Both the position numbers and the translations under genes were made by a program. This document shows positions 28,307 through 38,406 of a stretch of DNA of 63,871 bases, piece by piece; positions within the stretch are counted from its first letter, which is position 1; each line of letters starts with the position of its first letter. Origin of the DNA: Pandoraea sp. ASV26 (lineage in GTDB: Bacteria > Pseudomonadota > Gammaproteobacteria > Burkholderiales > Burkholderiaceae). A model generated the notes under the pieces. That model was given only the letters and a program-made list of their open reading frames with translations, was not told the DNA's origin and searched no databases. The DNA lies in NCBI RefSeq assembly GCF_016428915.1, contig NZ_JAELTP010000021.1:1-63871 (forward strand), in the 5' to 3' direction.

Positions 28307-30367
28307 ATGTCTGCCACCCCGACCTCCGCCCCCGCGACGCATGACCCGGCCGCCGTGCCCGGCGGCGCCAGCACCGACGCGCCCGAGCGCCGCCCCGGCC
28401 CCATGCCGGCGGGCCTCGCCCCGGCTCGCGCCATCCGAGTCCTCCCCGATCAGTTGATCAGCCAGATCGCCGCCGGCGAGGTGGTGGAGCGCCCGGCGTC
28501 CGTCGTTAAGGAATTGCTCGAAAACGCGCTCGACGCGGGTGCCCGCGCCCTCCAGATCAAGCTGGAGGAAGGCGGCGTGCGCCGCATTGCGATCACCGAC
28601 GACGGCAGCGGCATGTCCGCCGAGCAGTTGCCGCTCGCGCTCACCCGTCACGCCACGAGCAAGATTCGCACGCTCGACGAACTGGAGTCGGTGCTCACGC
28701 TCGGGTTCCGCGGGGAAGCGCTCGCCTCCATTGCGTCCGTTGCTCAACTCACGCTCTCGAGCCGGCAGGCCGATGCGCCCCACGCGACGGCCATCGACGG
28801 CAATACCGGCGCGCTCACGCCCGCGGCCGGTCCCGTGGGCACTACGGTCGACGTGCGCGACCTGTATTTCAATACCCCCGCGCGACGCAAATTCCTGAAG
28901 ACCGAGCAGACCGAATTCGGTCATTGCATGGACGTCATCCGTCGCAGCGCATTGGCGCGCCCGGATGTTGGCTTCTCGATCCTGCACAACAACCGGGCGG
29001 TGGAGCACTGGAACGCGTCGGATGCCGCCACGCGTGTCTCGCGCGTGCTCGGCAATGACTTTGCCGACGCCCATCTCGCGCTGGACGAAGGCGCGGCCGA
29101 GCTGCGCCTGTCCGGTTTCGTCGGTCTGCCGACCGCCAGCCGGGGCCGCGCCGACCAGCAGTTCTTCTTCGTGAACGGCCGCTTCGTTCGCGACAAGCTG
29201 CTCACGCACGCGGTGCGCGCCGCCTATGAAGACGTGCTCCACGGCGACCGCTACCCGGCTTACGTGCTGTATTTTGAACTGCCGCCGCAGTTGGTCGACG
29301 TGAACGTTCACCCGTCGAAGATCGAAGTGCGGTTTCGCGACGCCCGCAGCGTTCACCAGTTCGTGTTCCACGCCGTGCAACGCGCGCTCGCGCGGGCAGC
29401 GGGCAGTGGCGGCGCCACGCACGCGGCGCACCTGACCGATGGCGGGGGGCTTGCCGCCGGGCCGGGCGCCACCGGTGGTGGTGGCGGTAGTGGCTTCATG
29501 GGGGCGCGCCCAGCCGCCGGTTTCGGCACGCCGGGCGGCAGCAGTTGGAGCCCGCGCATGCAGCAAGGCTCGCTGCCGATGGTGCAGCCGATGTCCGTCT
29601 ACGACAACCTGTTCGGACGCACGGCGCCGCCTGCTGCGCGTCCGTACGGTCAGCCGGGCGTCACCGATGCCCCCTCGCCCCCGTACGGCAATACCGGGGC
29701 GACGCAAGACGGCGCCGCGCTCACCGCCGGCCTCGATGCGTTGCCGGCCAGCGCCAACGGCACGGCCGACGCCATGGCGCTGGAGCAGCCGCTCGGCTTC
29801 GCGCTCGGTCAGTTGCACGGCATCTATATCCTCGCGCAGAACGCTCACGGTCTCGTGCTGGTCGACATGCACGCGGCGCACGAGCGCATTCTGTACGAAC
29901 GCTTCAAGCAAGCGCTGGTCGCGCGCAGCGTGCCGGTGCAGCCGCTGCTCATTCCGGTGACGTTCTTCGCCGACCCGGTGGAAATCGGCACGACCGAAGA
30001 GCATCAGGAGACGCTCACCGCGCTCGGTTTCGACCTCGCGGTCATGTCGCCGACCACGCTCGCCGTGCGCGCCATTCCCGCGCTGCTCGACGGCGCCGAC
30101 GCGCAAGCGCTCGCGCGTGCCGTGCTGGCCGACCTGCGTCAGTACGGTGGCTCACAGGTGCTCACCGAGCGTCAGCACGAACTGCTGGGCACGCTTGCGT
30201 GCCACACGGCGGTGCGGGCGAACCGGCGTCTCACGCACGAGGAGATGAACGCGTTGCTGCGTCAGATGGAAGCGACCGAGCGCGCCGACCAATGCAACCA
30301 CGGACGTCCCACCTGGTACCAGCTCACGCTCGGCGACCTCGATAAATTATTCATGCGCGGACGTTGA
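28307..30367 (+). CDS. mutL: DNA mismatch repair protein MutL
   Basis: 686-residue GHKL ATPase linking MutS recognition to strand removal. After about 45 residues of Ala/Pro-rich extension come the ATPase motifs: [11 protein letters not shown] (N-box), [20 protein letters not shown] and [19 protein letters not shown]. The transducer domain ends near residue 350. A Gly/Ala/Pro-rich linker follows, and the C-terminal dimerisation domain has [14 protein letters not shown]. The start choice among 28274, 28298 and 28307 is uncertain. miaA follows after 7 bp. Confidence 0.94.
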   Translation: MSATPTSAPATHDPAAVPGGASTDAPERRPGPMPAGLAPARAIRVLPDQLISQIAAGEVVERPASVVKELLENALDAGARALQIKLEEGGVRRIAITDDGSGMSAEQLPLALTRHATSKIRTLDELESVLTLGFRGEALASIASVAQLTLSSRQADAPHATAIDGNTGALTPAAGPVGTTVDVRDLYFNTPARRKFLKTEQTEFGHCMDVIRRSALARPDVGFSILHNNRAVEHWNASDAATRVSRVLGNDFADAHLALDEGAAELRLSGFVGLPTASRGRADQQFFFVNGRFVRDKLLTHAVRAAYEDVLHGDRYPAYVLYFELPPQLVDVNVHPSKIEVRFRDARSVHQFVFHAVQRALARAAGSGGATHAAHLTDGGGLAAGPGATGGGGGSGFMGARPAAGFGTPGGSSWSPRMQQGSLPMVQPMSVYDNLFGRTAPPAARPYGQPGVTDAPSPPYGNTGATQDGAALTAGLDALPASANGTADAMALEQPLGFALGQLHGIYILAQNAHGLVLVDMHAAHERILYERFKQALVARSVPVQPLLIPVTFFADPVEIGTTEEHQETLTALGFDLAVMSPTTLAVRAIPALLDGADAQALARAVLADLRQYGGSQVLTERQHELLGTLACHTAVRANRRLTHEEMNALLRQMEATERADQCNHGRPTWYQLTLGDLDKLFMRGR

Positions 30368-30374
30368 GCGGTTC

Positions 30375-31322
30375 ATGAAGGCCAATCCCCCGATCGTCTG
30401 TCTGCTGGGCCCGACGGCTTCCGGCAAGACCGCCGCCGCGCTCGCGCTGGCACAAGACACACCGCTCGAGATCATCAGCGTCGATTCCGCCCTCGTCTAT
30501 CGCGAGATGGATATCGGCACGGCCAAACCCAGCGCGCAAGAGCTGGCCGCCGTGCCGCATCACCTGATCGACATCATCGATCCGCGCGACGCCTATTCCG
30601 CTGCGCAATTCCGCGACGACACGCTGCGCCTTGTCGACGAGATCACCGCGCGCGGATGCCGTGCGTTGCTCGTTGGCGGCACGATGCTGTATTACAAGGC
30701 GCTCACACAGGGCCTCTCGCCGCTGCCCTCGGCCGATGCCGAGGTGCGCGCGAAACTGGACGAAGACGCTGCCCGCGATGGCTGGCCTGCAATGCATGCA
30801 CGCCTCGCCGGTGTCGATCCCGTGACGGCCGCACGCCTCGCGCCGAACGACTCGCAGCGTATTCAGCGCGCGCTGGAAATCTTCGAACTGTCGGGCAAGC
30901 CCATGTCGCAGTGGCTGGCCGAACAGGCGCAGACACCGCAAGCGCCTTCGGCTCACACCTTCGTGCCGGTAGCGCTCGAGCCCAGTGACCGTTCAGTGCT
31001 CCACGCGCGCATTGCCGAACGTTTCCGCCGGATGCTCGCTGCGGGGTTCATCGAAGAAGTCGAACGCCTGCGCGCGCGCGGCGATCTCGATCCGGGACTG
31101 CCGTCGATGCGCTGTGTCGGCTACCGTCAGGTGTGGGAGTACCTCGACGGCGAAACCGATTACGACACCATGCGCGACAAGGGTATCTTTGCCACGCGTC
31201 AGTTGTGCAAGCGTCAGCTCACATGGCTGCGCTCGATGCCCGAGCGTCACATCGTCGACTGCACCGCGACCGACGCGCCGCAACGCGCCCTCGCGACCGT
31301 GCGCGCACTCTGGCAGGACTGA
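30375..31322 (+). CDS. miaA: tRNA dimethylallyltransferase
   Basis: Adds a dimethylallyl group to A37 of tRNAs reading UNN codons. 315 residues. [15 protein letters not shown] is the P-loop, [17 protein letters not shown] the tRNA/DMAPP binding region, and [10 protein letters not shown] and [14 protein letters not shown] are family motifs. In an operon with mutL (7-bp spacing). The stretch after it to 31632 holds no gene except two operator-like dyads. Confidence 0.96.
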   Translation: MKANPPIVCLLGPTASGKTAAALALAQDTPLEIISVDSALVYREMDIGTAKPSAQELAAVPHHLIDIIDPRDAYSAAQFRDDTLRLVDEITARGCRALLVGGTMLYYKALTQGLSPLPSADAEVRAKLDEDAARDGWPAMHARLAGVDPVTAARLAPNDSQRIQRALEIFELSGKPMSQWLAEQAQTPQAPSAHTFVPVALEPSDRSVLHARIAERFRRMLAAGFIEEVERLRARGDLDPGLPSMRCVGYRQVWEYLDGETDYDTMRDKGIFATRQLCKRQLTWLRSMPERHIVDCTATDAPQRALATVRALWQD

Positions 31323-31557
31323 GTCCCGCCATCGACGCTTCGCTGCCGCTGCGGCGAAGCGTCCATCCGCCGCGCTTCTGTCGCGCTTGCGGCGCGCTTG
31401 CGGCGCGCTCTCTCGCCCGCGCTCGCGACCTCTCGCCGCTGCCCCACCTTCGCCCCCACCTTCCCTCTCACGCTCGCCAACCGCTGCGCGTGCACGGCCA
31501 ACTTCGCTCGCGCCTCCGTTGAAACCCTGACAGCTTTCCGGTTTGCAGGACGATTTT

Positions 31558-31577
31558 GATATGCTAATTTGCATATC
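31558..31577. promoter_or_regulatory. operator-like dyad 1 upstream of the ABC/M24 operon
   Basis: GATATGC-TAATTT-GCATATC, a 7-bp inverted repeat. Its centre is 30 bp from that of dyad 2. Confidence 0.6.
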
Positions 31578-31590
31578 AACGTTTCGATCA

Positions 31591-31604
31591 ATGCAAATTT
31601 GCAT
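31591..31604. promoter_or_regulatory. operator-like dyad 2, perfect 14-bp palindrome
   Basis: ATGCAAATTTGCAT is fully self-complementary and shares the ATGC...TTTGCAT core of dyad 1. It ends 28 nt before the permease start codon at 31633. Confidence 0.65.
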
Positions 31605-31632
31605 CGAATCCACGATACCCGGAAGAACGCCA

Positions 31633-32508
31633 ATGACGCAGACTTCGATGGAGCCAAGTGGGGTGACGGGCGACGTGCTGAGGCTGCCGGCAGGCGGACC
31701 GCGGCGCGTGCCGGTGGCGAAATGGGCCGTGCGCGCAGGGGTCACGCTGATCTACCTGTTCATGCTCAGCCCGCTGATCTTCGTCGTCTGGCTGAGCTTC
31801 TTCAAAGACGCGATCATCACGTTCCCGCCGAGCGGCTATACGGTGTCGTGGTACCTGAACGCATGGCGCAACGCCGCGTTCGCCAACGGTTTCCTGCTCT
31901 CGCTGCAACTCGCCGCCAGCGCGGCCGTGGGCGGCGTGATCCTCGGCGTTGCCGCCTCTCTCGCACTCGCACGCTATCGCTTCCCGGGCCGCCGCACGCT
32001 GGGCAATGTGTTGCTGCTGCCCCTCGTGGTGCCGGGCATTGTCGCGGGCATTGCCACTTACCTCTTCTACCTGCGCGCCGAAAACGCGTTCGACGTGGAC
32101 ATCGTCGGCACCTTCGGCGGTCTGGTGGTCGCGCACATCTGCCTGACCATTCCGTGGACGATGCGCCTCGTGGGCGCGAGCCTCTCGCAAATCGACGGCA
32201 CCATCGAAGAAGCCGCCCGCAACCTCGGTGCGGGACCGTGGCGCACGCTCTGGCGCGTCACGCTGCCGATGCTGCGTCCGGCCATCGTGGCGTCGGTGCT
32301 GTTCAGCTTCATCGTGTCGTTCGAGAACCTCGAACTCACGTTGCCGCTCGTCGGGCCGGGCAAGACCACGTTGCCCATCGCGATCATGCAGTACCTCGAA
32401 TTCAACCTCGACCCGACGATTGCAGCGGTCTCCGCTGCGCAGATCCTGTTGCTCGGCATTGTGATGCTGATCACCGATCGCTTCGTCAAACTTAGCCAGG
32501 TGATCTGA
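31633..32508 (+). CDS. ABC transporter permease (PotC/spermidine-putrescine type)
   Basis: 291-residue inner-membrane permease, first gene of a seven-gene operon. About six transmembrane helices carry the EAA loop EEAARNLGAGPWRTLWRVTLP that contacts the ATPase. The sequence resembles PotC/YdcV-type permeases of importers for polyamines, amino-acid-like compounds or phosphonates. I chose ATG 31633, because upstream frames run through the operator dyads. The ATPase start follows the stop by one base. Confidence 0.88.
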   Translation: MTQTSMEPSGVTGDVLRLPAGGPRRVPVAKWAVRAGVTLIYLFMLSPLIFVVWLSFFKDAIITFPPSGYTVSWYLNAWRNAAFANGFLLSLQLAASAAVGGVILGVAASLALARYRFPGRRTLGNVLLLPLVVPGIVAGIATYLFYLRAENAFDVDIVGTFGGLVVAHICLTIPWTMRLVGASLSQIDGTIEEAARNLGAGPWRTLWRVTLPMLRPAIVASVLFSFIVSFENLELTLPLVGPGKTTLPIAIMQYLEFNLDPTIAAVSAAQILLLGIVMLITDRFVKLSQVI

Positions 32509-32509
32509 C

Positions 32510-33565
32510 ATGGCCAACGTTTCGCTTCGCTCACTGTGCAAGCAGTACGGCAACGCCGCTGCCGTGGCGGACTTTTCGCTGGAAATCGCCGACGGCGAAC
32601 TCGTCGCGTTCCTCGGCCCGAGCGGCTGCGGAAAGACCACGACGCTGCGCATGGTCGCAGGCTTCGTCGAGCCGACGGCCGGTGAAATCTGGATCGGCGG
32701 CAAGGAAGTCTCACGCCTGCCACCGAATCGTCGCAACACCGGCATGGTGTTCCAGCGTTACGCGCTCTTCCCGCACATGACTGTCGCCGAGAACGTGGCG
32801 TTCGGGCTGGAAATGCGCCACGTGTCCAGCGCCGAGCGCACCACGCGCATTCGCGAGGCGCTCGACATGGTGCGCCTCACACCGCTCGCCGACCGCTACC
32901 CGCGTCAGCTCTCCGGCGGTCAGCAGCAACGCGTGGCGATTGCCCGCGCCCTCGCGATCCGTCCCGACGTCTTCCTGCTCGACGAGCCGCTCTCCAATCT
33001 CGACGCCAAGCTGCGCACCGAAGTCCGCGAAGAAATCCGCGCCTTGCAGCGCCGGCTGGGTTTGACGACGATCTTCGTCACGCACGATCAGGAAGAGGCG
33101 CTGGCGATTGCCGACCGTCTGGCCGTGATGCACGACGGTTGCGTGCAGCAGATTGGCACCGCCGACGCGCTCTACGAACGCCCCGCCAATCCCTTCGTCG
33201 CAAACTTCCTCGGCAAGATGAATTTCCTCGCGGGACGCATGGCCGACGGCCACTTCGTGACCGCGAAGGGAGAACGTCTTGCGCTCGCGAGCGCCTCGCC
33301 GCACGCCACGACCCTCGGCATCCGCCCCGAACGCCTGCGCCTGACCGACGACGCGCCCACGCGAGACGAGACGGCGTTGCCGGTCACCGTCGATCAGACG
33401 ATCTATCTGGGCGCCACGCTCGAACTGCGTCTGAAAAGTGCGCAGGGCGAGATGCTCGTGGCGCACTTGCAGAACACCTCGCGTGACGAAGCCAGCCGCT
33501 ACGCGCCGGGTCGCGCGCTCAAGGCGTGTTTCGCGAGCACCGACTGCCTGTTTTTCAACGCCTGA
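32510..33565 (+). CDS. ABC transporter ATP-binding protein (PotA/FbpC type)
   Basis: 351-residue ATPase of the importer. Walker A is GPSGCGKTT, the signature is LSGGQQQRVAIARAL and Walker B is VFLLDEPLSNLD, with a switch His in VTHDQEEAL. The C-terminal TOBE-type domain (about residues 240-350, LGIRPERLRL...) is the regulatory extension of this subfamily. Between two transporter genes on the same strand. Confidence 0.93.
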   Translation: MANVSLRSLCKQYGNAAAVADFSLEIADGELVAFLGPSGCGKTTTLRMVAGFVEPTAGEIWIGGKEVSRLPPNRRNTGMVFQRYALFPHMTVAENVAFGLEMRHVSSAERTTRIREALDMVRLTPLADRYPRQLSGGQQQRVAIARALAIRPDVFLLDEPLSNLDAKLRTEVREEIRALQRRLGLTTIFVTHDQEEALAIADRLAVMHDGCVQQIGTADALYERPANPFVANFLGKMNFLAGRMADGHFVTAKGERLALASASPHATTLGIRPERLRLTDDAPTRDETALPVTVDQTIYLGATLELRLKSAQGEMLVAHLQNTSRDEASRYAPGRALKACFASTDCLFFNA

Positions 33566-33643
33566 CGACGCTGCCTGACTCCCACCCACGCTTCGGCCTC
33601 TGCATTGGCCAACCTTGTTGCCAACGTTTTGAAGGATGACGAC

Positions 33644-34708
33644 ATGACGCACGCCCTGAACCGCCGCACGTTCCTGAAGACCGCTTCCGGTCTGGTGATC
33701 GCTCCCGCACTCGGCCTCGAAGCGCTCTCGGCGCGCGCGGCCGACGCCTGCCCGAATGTGGTCGTCGGCACGTGGGGGGGCGACTACCTGAATCTGCTCG
33801 AGCAGAACATCGGCAAGCCGATCATCGAAGCGGCCGGCGGCAAAGTCACCTACGACTCCGCCGGGCAGGTCGAGCGCATGACCAAGCTGCGCGCCGAGAA
33901 AGCCTCGCGGCGCGGCACGCTCGACGTGGCGTGTCTGGCCGATCTCGATATGTACGACATCAACCGCTCGGGCATTCTCGAAGCGGTCGATGCGAAGCTC
34001 GTACCGAACCTTGGCAACACGCTCGAAACACTGCGCCGTCCGTACTCGATTCCGCACATCTTCAGCGCGATGGTGATCGTGTACAACCCGGAAAAGCTCG
34101 GCACGAAGCCCGATTCGTTCATGGCCGCGCTCGACCCGAAACTCAAGGGCAAAGTCGGCTTTTCCGACATCCTCTACAACTTCAACGTCGTGATCAGTTC
34201 GCTCGCCGCAGGTCACAAGGACGGCGACACCGCCGGCGGCATGCAGTTCCTGCGCGAGTTGCGCAAGTCGCAGCAGCCGAAGGTCTACCCGTCGAACGAG
34301 GCGGTGGCCTCCGCACTCAAGAGCGGCGATATCTGGTTCACGTGCATGTGGAAAGCGCGCGCGCTGCAATGGAAGAAGGCCGGTGTGCCCATCGAGTATG
34401 TGGTGCCCAAGGAAGGCGCCGTGCCGGTGACGTTCGAAGCTGCCGTGCCGAAGAACTCGCAGTCCAAGCCGTGCGGCTTCAACTATCTGAACGCGATGCT
34501 CGACCCGCGCGCGCAGATCGGCTTCGCGGAAACGATGGGCTACGCGCCGACGGTGAAGAACGCGAACCTGCCGCCGTCGCTGCAACAGAGCGTGGGCTTC
34601 ACGAATGCCGAACTCGACCGGATGGTCAAACTCGATTACGCCAAGTTCACCGCTGACAAGCCGGCGCTGCTCGACTTCTGGAACAAGGAATTCAAGGTGG
34701 GTCTGTGA
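33644..34708 (+). CDS. ABC transporter substrate-binding protein (PotD/Fe-type, Tat-exported)
   Basis: 354-residue periplasmic binding protein. The N-terminus RRTFLKTASGLVIAPALGLEALSARA is a Tat signal with RRTFLK. The mature part starts ACPNVVVGTWGGDYLNLL, the typical opening of extracellular solute-binding protein family 1/polyamine-type receptors. AAGGAT precedes the start. The ligand cannot be read from sequence. It overlaps the second permease by 4 bp if that gene starts at GTG 34705. Confidence 0.9.
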   Translation: MTHALNRRTFLKTASGLVIAPALGLEALSARAADACPNVVVGTWGGDYLNLLEQNIGKPIIEAAGGKVTYDSAGQVERMTKLRAEKASRRGTLDVACLADLDMYDINRSGILEAVDAKLVPNLGNTLETLRRPYSIPHIFSAMVIVYNPEKLGTKPDSFMAALDPKLKGKVGFSDILYNFNVVISSLAAGHKDGDTAGGMQFLRELRKSQQPKVYPSNEAVASALKSGDIWFTCMWKARALQWKKAGVPIEYVVPKEGAVPVTFEAAVPKNSQSKPCGFNYLNAMLDPRAQIGFAETMGYAPTVKNANLPPSLQQSVGFTNAELDRMVKLDYAKFTADKPALLDFWNKEFKVGL

Positions 34709-35655
34709 CCGTTGCCGACACCCCGGAGCCTGCGATGACCTCGCGCCCCGTCTCTTCTGCTGCGTCCCACGCCTCCCGGGCCGCCACCGCACGCGCGGTG
34801 CGCGGCGCGTTCACCGGCGGCTCGCTCGCGGCGCCGGCCACGCTCGTCGTGCTGCTCGTCATCGTGCTGCCGGGGTTGCAACTGGTGCGCTACAGCTTCA
34901 ACCGGTTCGATCCCGTCGACATGATGCAGGCGGCACTGACCGGCGAGAACTATCTCAAGTTCTTCACCGATCCGTATTACCTGTCGGTGTTGTGGACGAC
35001 GATCAAGGTCGCCTCGCTGTGCACCGTGCTCGCGCTCGTGTTCGGCTTTCCCGTTGCCTACGTGCTCGCTCGCACGCAAAGCCGCTTCAAGAGCCTGCTC
35101 GTCATGCTGCTGGTCTTCCCGCTGCTCGTGGGCAATGTCGTGCGCGCAGCGGGGTGGATGGTCATGCTCGGCAACGCCGGTTTCGTCAACTCGCTGCTCG
35201 TGTCGCTGGGCATCGTGCCGCAGCCGATTCGACTGCTGTACACGCCGCTCGCGGTCGTGGTGGGCACCACCGCCGTGGTGCTGCCTTACATGATCCTCAC
35301 GTTGCAGAGTGTGCTCGAAGGCATGGACTTCTCCGTCGAGGAGGCCGCGCGCAATCTGGGCGCCACGTTCGGCCAGACGCTCACACGCGTGATCCTGCCG
35401 ATGGCTGCGCCGGGCATCGCGGCGGGCACCATGCTCGTGTTCATTCTCTGCATGAACGCCTATGCCACGCCGGTGCTGCTCGGCGGCACCGGCATCACGA
35501 TGATGACGCCCACGATCTACGACCAGATCGCGAAGGCGAACAACTGGCCGTTCGGCGCGGTGCTCTCCATCGTGTCGATGGTCGTGACGTTCGCGCTGGC
35601 CATCGCCTCGCACTGGGTCATCCACCGCCGTTACGCGAAGACGATGATGACCTGA
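34705..35655 (+). CDS. ABC transporter permease (PotB type)
   Basis: Second permease of the importer, 316 residues from GTG 34705 or 306 from ATG 34735 (GGAG at 6-nt spacing). About six helices, with the EAA loop EEAARNLGATFGQTLTRVILP. With the PotC-like permease it would form the channel heterodimer. Membrane insertion signal: LAAPATLVVLLVIVLPGLQLV. Confidence 0.88.
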   Translation: MTVADTPEPAMTSRPVSSAASHASRAATARAVRGAFTGGSLAAPATLVVLLVIVLPGLQLVRYSFNRFDPVDMMQAALTGENYLKFFTDPYYLSVLWTTIKVASLCTVLALVFGFPVAYVLARTQSRFKSLLVMLLVFPLLVGNVVRAAGWMVMLGNAGFVNSLLVSLGIVPQPIRLLYTPLAVVVGTTAVVLPYMILTLQSVLEGMDFSVEEAARNLGATFGQTLTRVILPMAAPGIAAGTMLVFILCMNAYATPVLLGGTGITMMTPTIYDQIAKANNWPFGAVLSIVSMVVTFALAIASHWVIHRRYAKTMMT

Positions 35656-35803
35656 CGCCGCGCGCTACTCATGCGACTCATGTGACTAACCCGACTGCGT
35701 CGGACGCGCCGTACGGTTCCGGTTCGCCCGCGTGTCGCCCACGTCGGGCGTCGCGTCTGCGCTCTGTGACCTTTTGCAACCCTTTGCAGACAAGGATTTC
35801 GCC

Positions 35804-37000
35804 ATGCCGACACTCTCACACGCCACACGTCAGTACCGCCGCAGTCTGATGAACGACCTGATGGACCGCACGCGTGTCGATGCGCTCATCTTCACCGCAG
35901 CCGACTTCTTCCAGTGGGCCACCAACTTTCACGTCGATGTGCAGACATGGGAGCGCCCCATTGCGATTTGCGTGCCGCGCAACGGCGAGCCTTTCGCGGT
36001 GATGAACGAGCTGTCCACCCATCACCTGATGATGGCGCGCGAGCGCGGGCATCTGTGGCTCGATCTCGATCACGTCACGCTCTACGCCGAGCATCCGCGC
36101 GTGACGCAACGCCAGCCGCTGCTCGCGGAAGTGCCGGCCCTGATCGCCGACACGCTACGCGCTGCCGGGCTCGCGGCCTCGCGCATCGGTGTCGACACGG
36201 CCGGTGGCCCGCTCGCACGCGCCAGCGCGCTGCTGCCCGACGCGAAACTCGTGCCGATGCTCGCCGAGATGCGCGCGCTGCGCTGGGTCAAGCACGATGA
36301 GGAAATCGCCGTCATGCGCGCCGCGGCCGAGCTGGCCGACTGGGTGCAGGATCGTTATCGCGAGAATATTCGTCCCGGGCGTCTCGTGCAGGAACTCGAC
36401 TACTCGATGGCCGCGCTCATGGTCACCGAAGGCGCGAAGCGCTTCCCCGGCGAAAACCTTGAAGTGATGCGCTGCTGGACACTCTCCGGCCCGGCGTCGG
36501 CCTCACCGCATGGCGACGGCGCGTCGTGCGGCGCACGCATCAGCGAGGGCGACGGCATGGTCAACATCGTGATCCCGCGACTCAACGGGCTCGTCATCGA
36601 GAACGAACGCACGTGGTTTTGCGGCAAGCCGTCGAGCGAGCAGGCACGCTTCTACGAAGTCGCGCGCGCGGCCAATGAGGCGGCGGTGAGCGCCGCCGTG
36701 ACCGGCAAGCCCGTGTCCGGCATCGACGCCGCCGCGCAGGCCGTCATCGAGAAGGCCGGTTGTGGCGAGTACATCCGCCATCGCACGGGACACGGCATGG
36801 GCATCATCGGCCACGAGTACCCCGACGACATGGCGTTCAACCATCGCCCGCTGCTGGCGAACGAGGTCTATTCGGCAGAGCCCGGCATCTATGTCTACGG
36901 CCTCGGCGGCTTCCGTCTGGACGATTCGGTCGTCACCGGCGACACCCCCGTGATGCTCACCCACACGCCGCGCACGCTCGCCCACGCCACGATCGATTGA
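35804..37000 (+). CDS. M24 (creatinase/prolidase-fold) family protein with altered metal site
   Basis: 398-residue protein with an N-terminal creatinase-like domain and a pita-bread C-terminal domain. The catalytic His (RTGHGMGIIGHEYP, about residue 329) and a Glu (SAEPGIY) are kept. The two family Asp ligands are not: the IDxG site reads NIVIP and the SDxTR site reads IENERTW. The last Glu reads Asp (RLDDSV). This resembles metal-free relatives such as creatinase or ectoine hydrolase rather than a dinuclear peptidase. AAGGA precedes ATG 35804. It lies between transporter and amidohydrolase genes, so it probably acts on the imported compound. Confidence 0.82.
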   Translation: MPTLSHATRQYRRSLMNDLMDRTRVDALIFTAADFFQWATNFHVDVQTWERPIAICVPRNGEPFAVMNELSTHHLMMARERGHLWLDLDHVTLYAEHPRVTQRQPLLAEVPALIADTLRAAGLAASRIGVDTAGGPLARASALLPDAKLVPMLAEMRALRWVKHDEEIAVMRAAAELADWVQDRYRENIRPGRLVQELDYSMAALMVTEGAKRFPGENLEVMRCWTLSGPASASPHGDGASCGARISEGDGMVNIVIPRLNGLVIENERTWFCGKPSSEQARFYEVARAANEAAVSAAVTGKPVSGIDAAAQAVIEKAGCGEYIRHRTGHGMGIIGHEYPDDMAFNHRPLLANEVYSAEPGIYVYGLGGFRLDDSVVTGDTPVMLTHTPRTLAHATID

Positions 37001-37079
37001 ACGCGACGCACGCTCGTCGAGCGGCCCGAGAGGAAGAAGGGCGAAGGAAGGCCCGACACATCATTGCTCAGGAGAAGTC

Positions 37080-38321
37080 ATGGAGTCGATTCTGTTGTCG
37101 AATTGCGCGTTGCTCGACCCGGTCAAGGGCGAGCTGCGCGAAGATCACGCCGTCCTGATCGAGGACGGCCGCATCAAAGAGGTATCCGATAAGCCCATTC
37201 GCGCCGCGTCCGCGCGCGAGATCGATGCCCACGGCCGCACCGTCATGCCGGGGCTGATCGATCTGCATGTTCACGTCCACGCCACGCAGCTCAATCTCGC
37301 CACGCAAGCGCACATGCCGAACGTGCTCGTCACGCTCAAATCGGTGCCGATTCTGCAAGGCATGCTGCGTCGCGGGTTCACCACCGTGCGCGATGCAGGC
37401 GGTGCCGGGCACGCCATCAAACACGCGGTCGACAGCGGCCTGGCCGAGGGGCCGCGCCTGTTCGTCTCGGGCCGCGCGATCAGTCAGACCGGCGGACACG
37501 GCGACGGACGCCCACGCACGGATTACATCGGCACCGACGGTCCCTGCCCGTGCTGCGTGCGCGTCGGGGCACTCTCGCGTGTGGCCGACGGCGTTGACGA
37601 AGTGCGCCGCGCCGTGCGCGAAGAACTGCAAATGGGCGCCGACCAGATCAAGATCATGGCGTCGGGCGGCGTGGCATCGCCGACCGATCCCGTCGGCGCC
37701 TGGGGTTACTCGGAAGACGAGATCCGCGCCATCGTCGCCGAAGCCCGCGCACGCGGCACCTATGTGCTCGCCCACGCCTACACGGCGCAGGCCATCGAAC
37801 GCGCTGTGCGCTGCGGCGTGCGCACCATCGAGCACGGCAATCTCGTCGACGCCGCCACCGCGCGCTACATGGCCGATCAGGGCGCGTATGCCGTACCCAC
37901 GTTGGTGACGTACGACGCACTTGCGAACGAAGGTAAATCGCTCGGTCTGCCCGACGATAGCGTTGCGAAGATTGCCGACGTGCACGCGGCCGGTCTGCGC
38001 TCGCTGGAGATCTTCCGCGAAGCCGGTGTGAAGATGGGTTATGGCTCGGATCTGCTGGGCGAGTCGCAGCGTTTGCAAAGCGACGAATTCCGTTTGCGAG
38101 CCGAAGTGCTCTCGCCTGCGGAGATTCTGCGAAGTGCGACGGTCATTGGCGCAGAGGTGCTCGGCCAGTCGGGACAGTTGGGCGAAATCGTGCCCGGCGC
38201 GCTTGCCGATGTGCTGATTGTCGACGGCAATCCGCTCGCGTCGCTCGACTGTCTGCTCGGTCAGGGGGAGCGAATTCCGATGGTGATGAAGGGCGGTAAA
38301 ATCCACGCTTTCGCGCTGTAA
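37080..38321 (+). CDS. amidohydrolase family protein (imidazolonepropionase/Xaa-Arg dipeptidase-like)
   Basis: 413-residue metal-dependent hydrolase of the amidohydrolase superfamily. GLIDLHVHVH holds the first metal ligands, KIMASGG the probable carboxylated Lys, HAYT and TIEHGN the next His ligands and GYGSD the catalytic Asp. The layout matches the subgroup with dipeptidases acting on C-terminal Arg/Lys, but the specificity here is unknown. CAGGAG precedes the start. Its place in the transport operon suggests a second step after the M24 protein. Confidence 0.85.
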   Translation: MESILLSNCALLDPVKGELREDHAVLIEDGRIKEVSDKPIRAASAREIDAHGRTVMPGLIDLHVHVHATQLNLATQAHMPNVLVTLKSVPILQGMLRRGFTTVRDAGGAGHAIKHAVDSGLAEGPRLFVSGRAISQTGGHGDGRPRTDYIGTDGPCPCCVRVGALSRVADGVDEVRRAVREELQMGADQIKIMASGGVASPTDPVGAWGYSEDEIRAIVAEARARGTYVLAHAYTAQAIERAVRCGVRTIEHGNLVDAATARYMADQGAYAVPTLVTYDALANEGKSLGLPDDSVAKIADVHAAGLRSLEIFREAGVKMGYGSDLLGESQRLQSDEFRLRAEVLSPAEILRSATVIGAEVLGQSGQLGEIVPGALADVLIVDGNPLASLDCLLGQGERIPMVMKGGKIHAFAL

Positions 38322-38406
38322 GGCGAGTGCCGCACGAGGTGCAGTTCAGTGCCGCTCGGGTTCGGCACAGGTGTGGCACAAGCGCAAACCCTTCCGTGGA
38401 GAATCG

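Noticed and set aside
28115-30106. 663-aa open frame antisense to mutL
   Set aside because: High-GC shadow frame rich in Arg/Gly/His; mutL has all family motifs.
31323-31545. GCGCTTGCGGC-type short repeats after miaA
   Set aside because: Two imperfect copies in GC-rich low-complexity DNA; no regular array.
32711-34792. 693-aa open frame antisense to the ABC ATPase and receptor
   Set aside because: Shadow of two well-supported genes with no recognisable domain.
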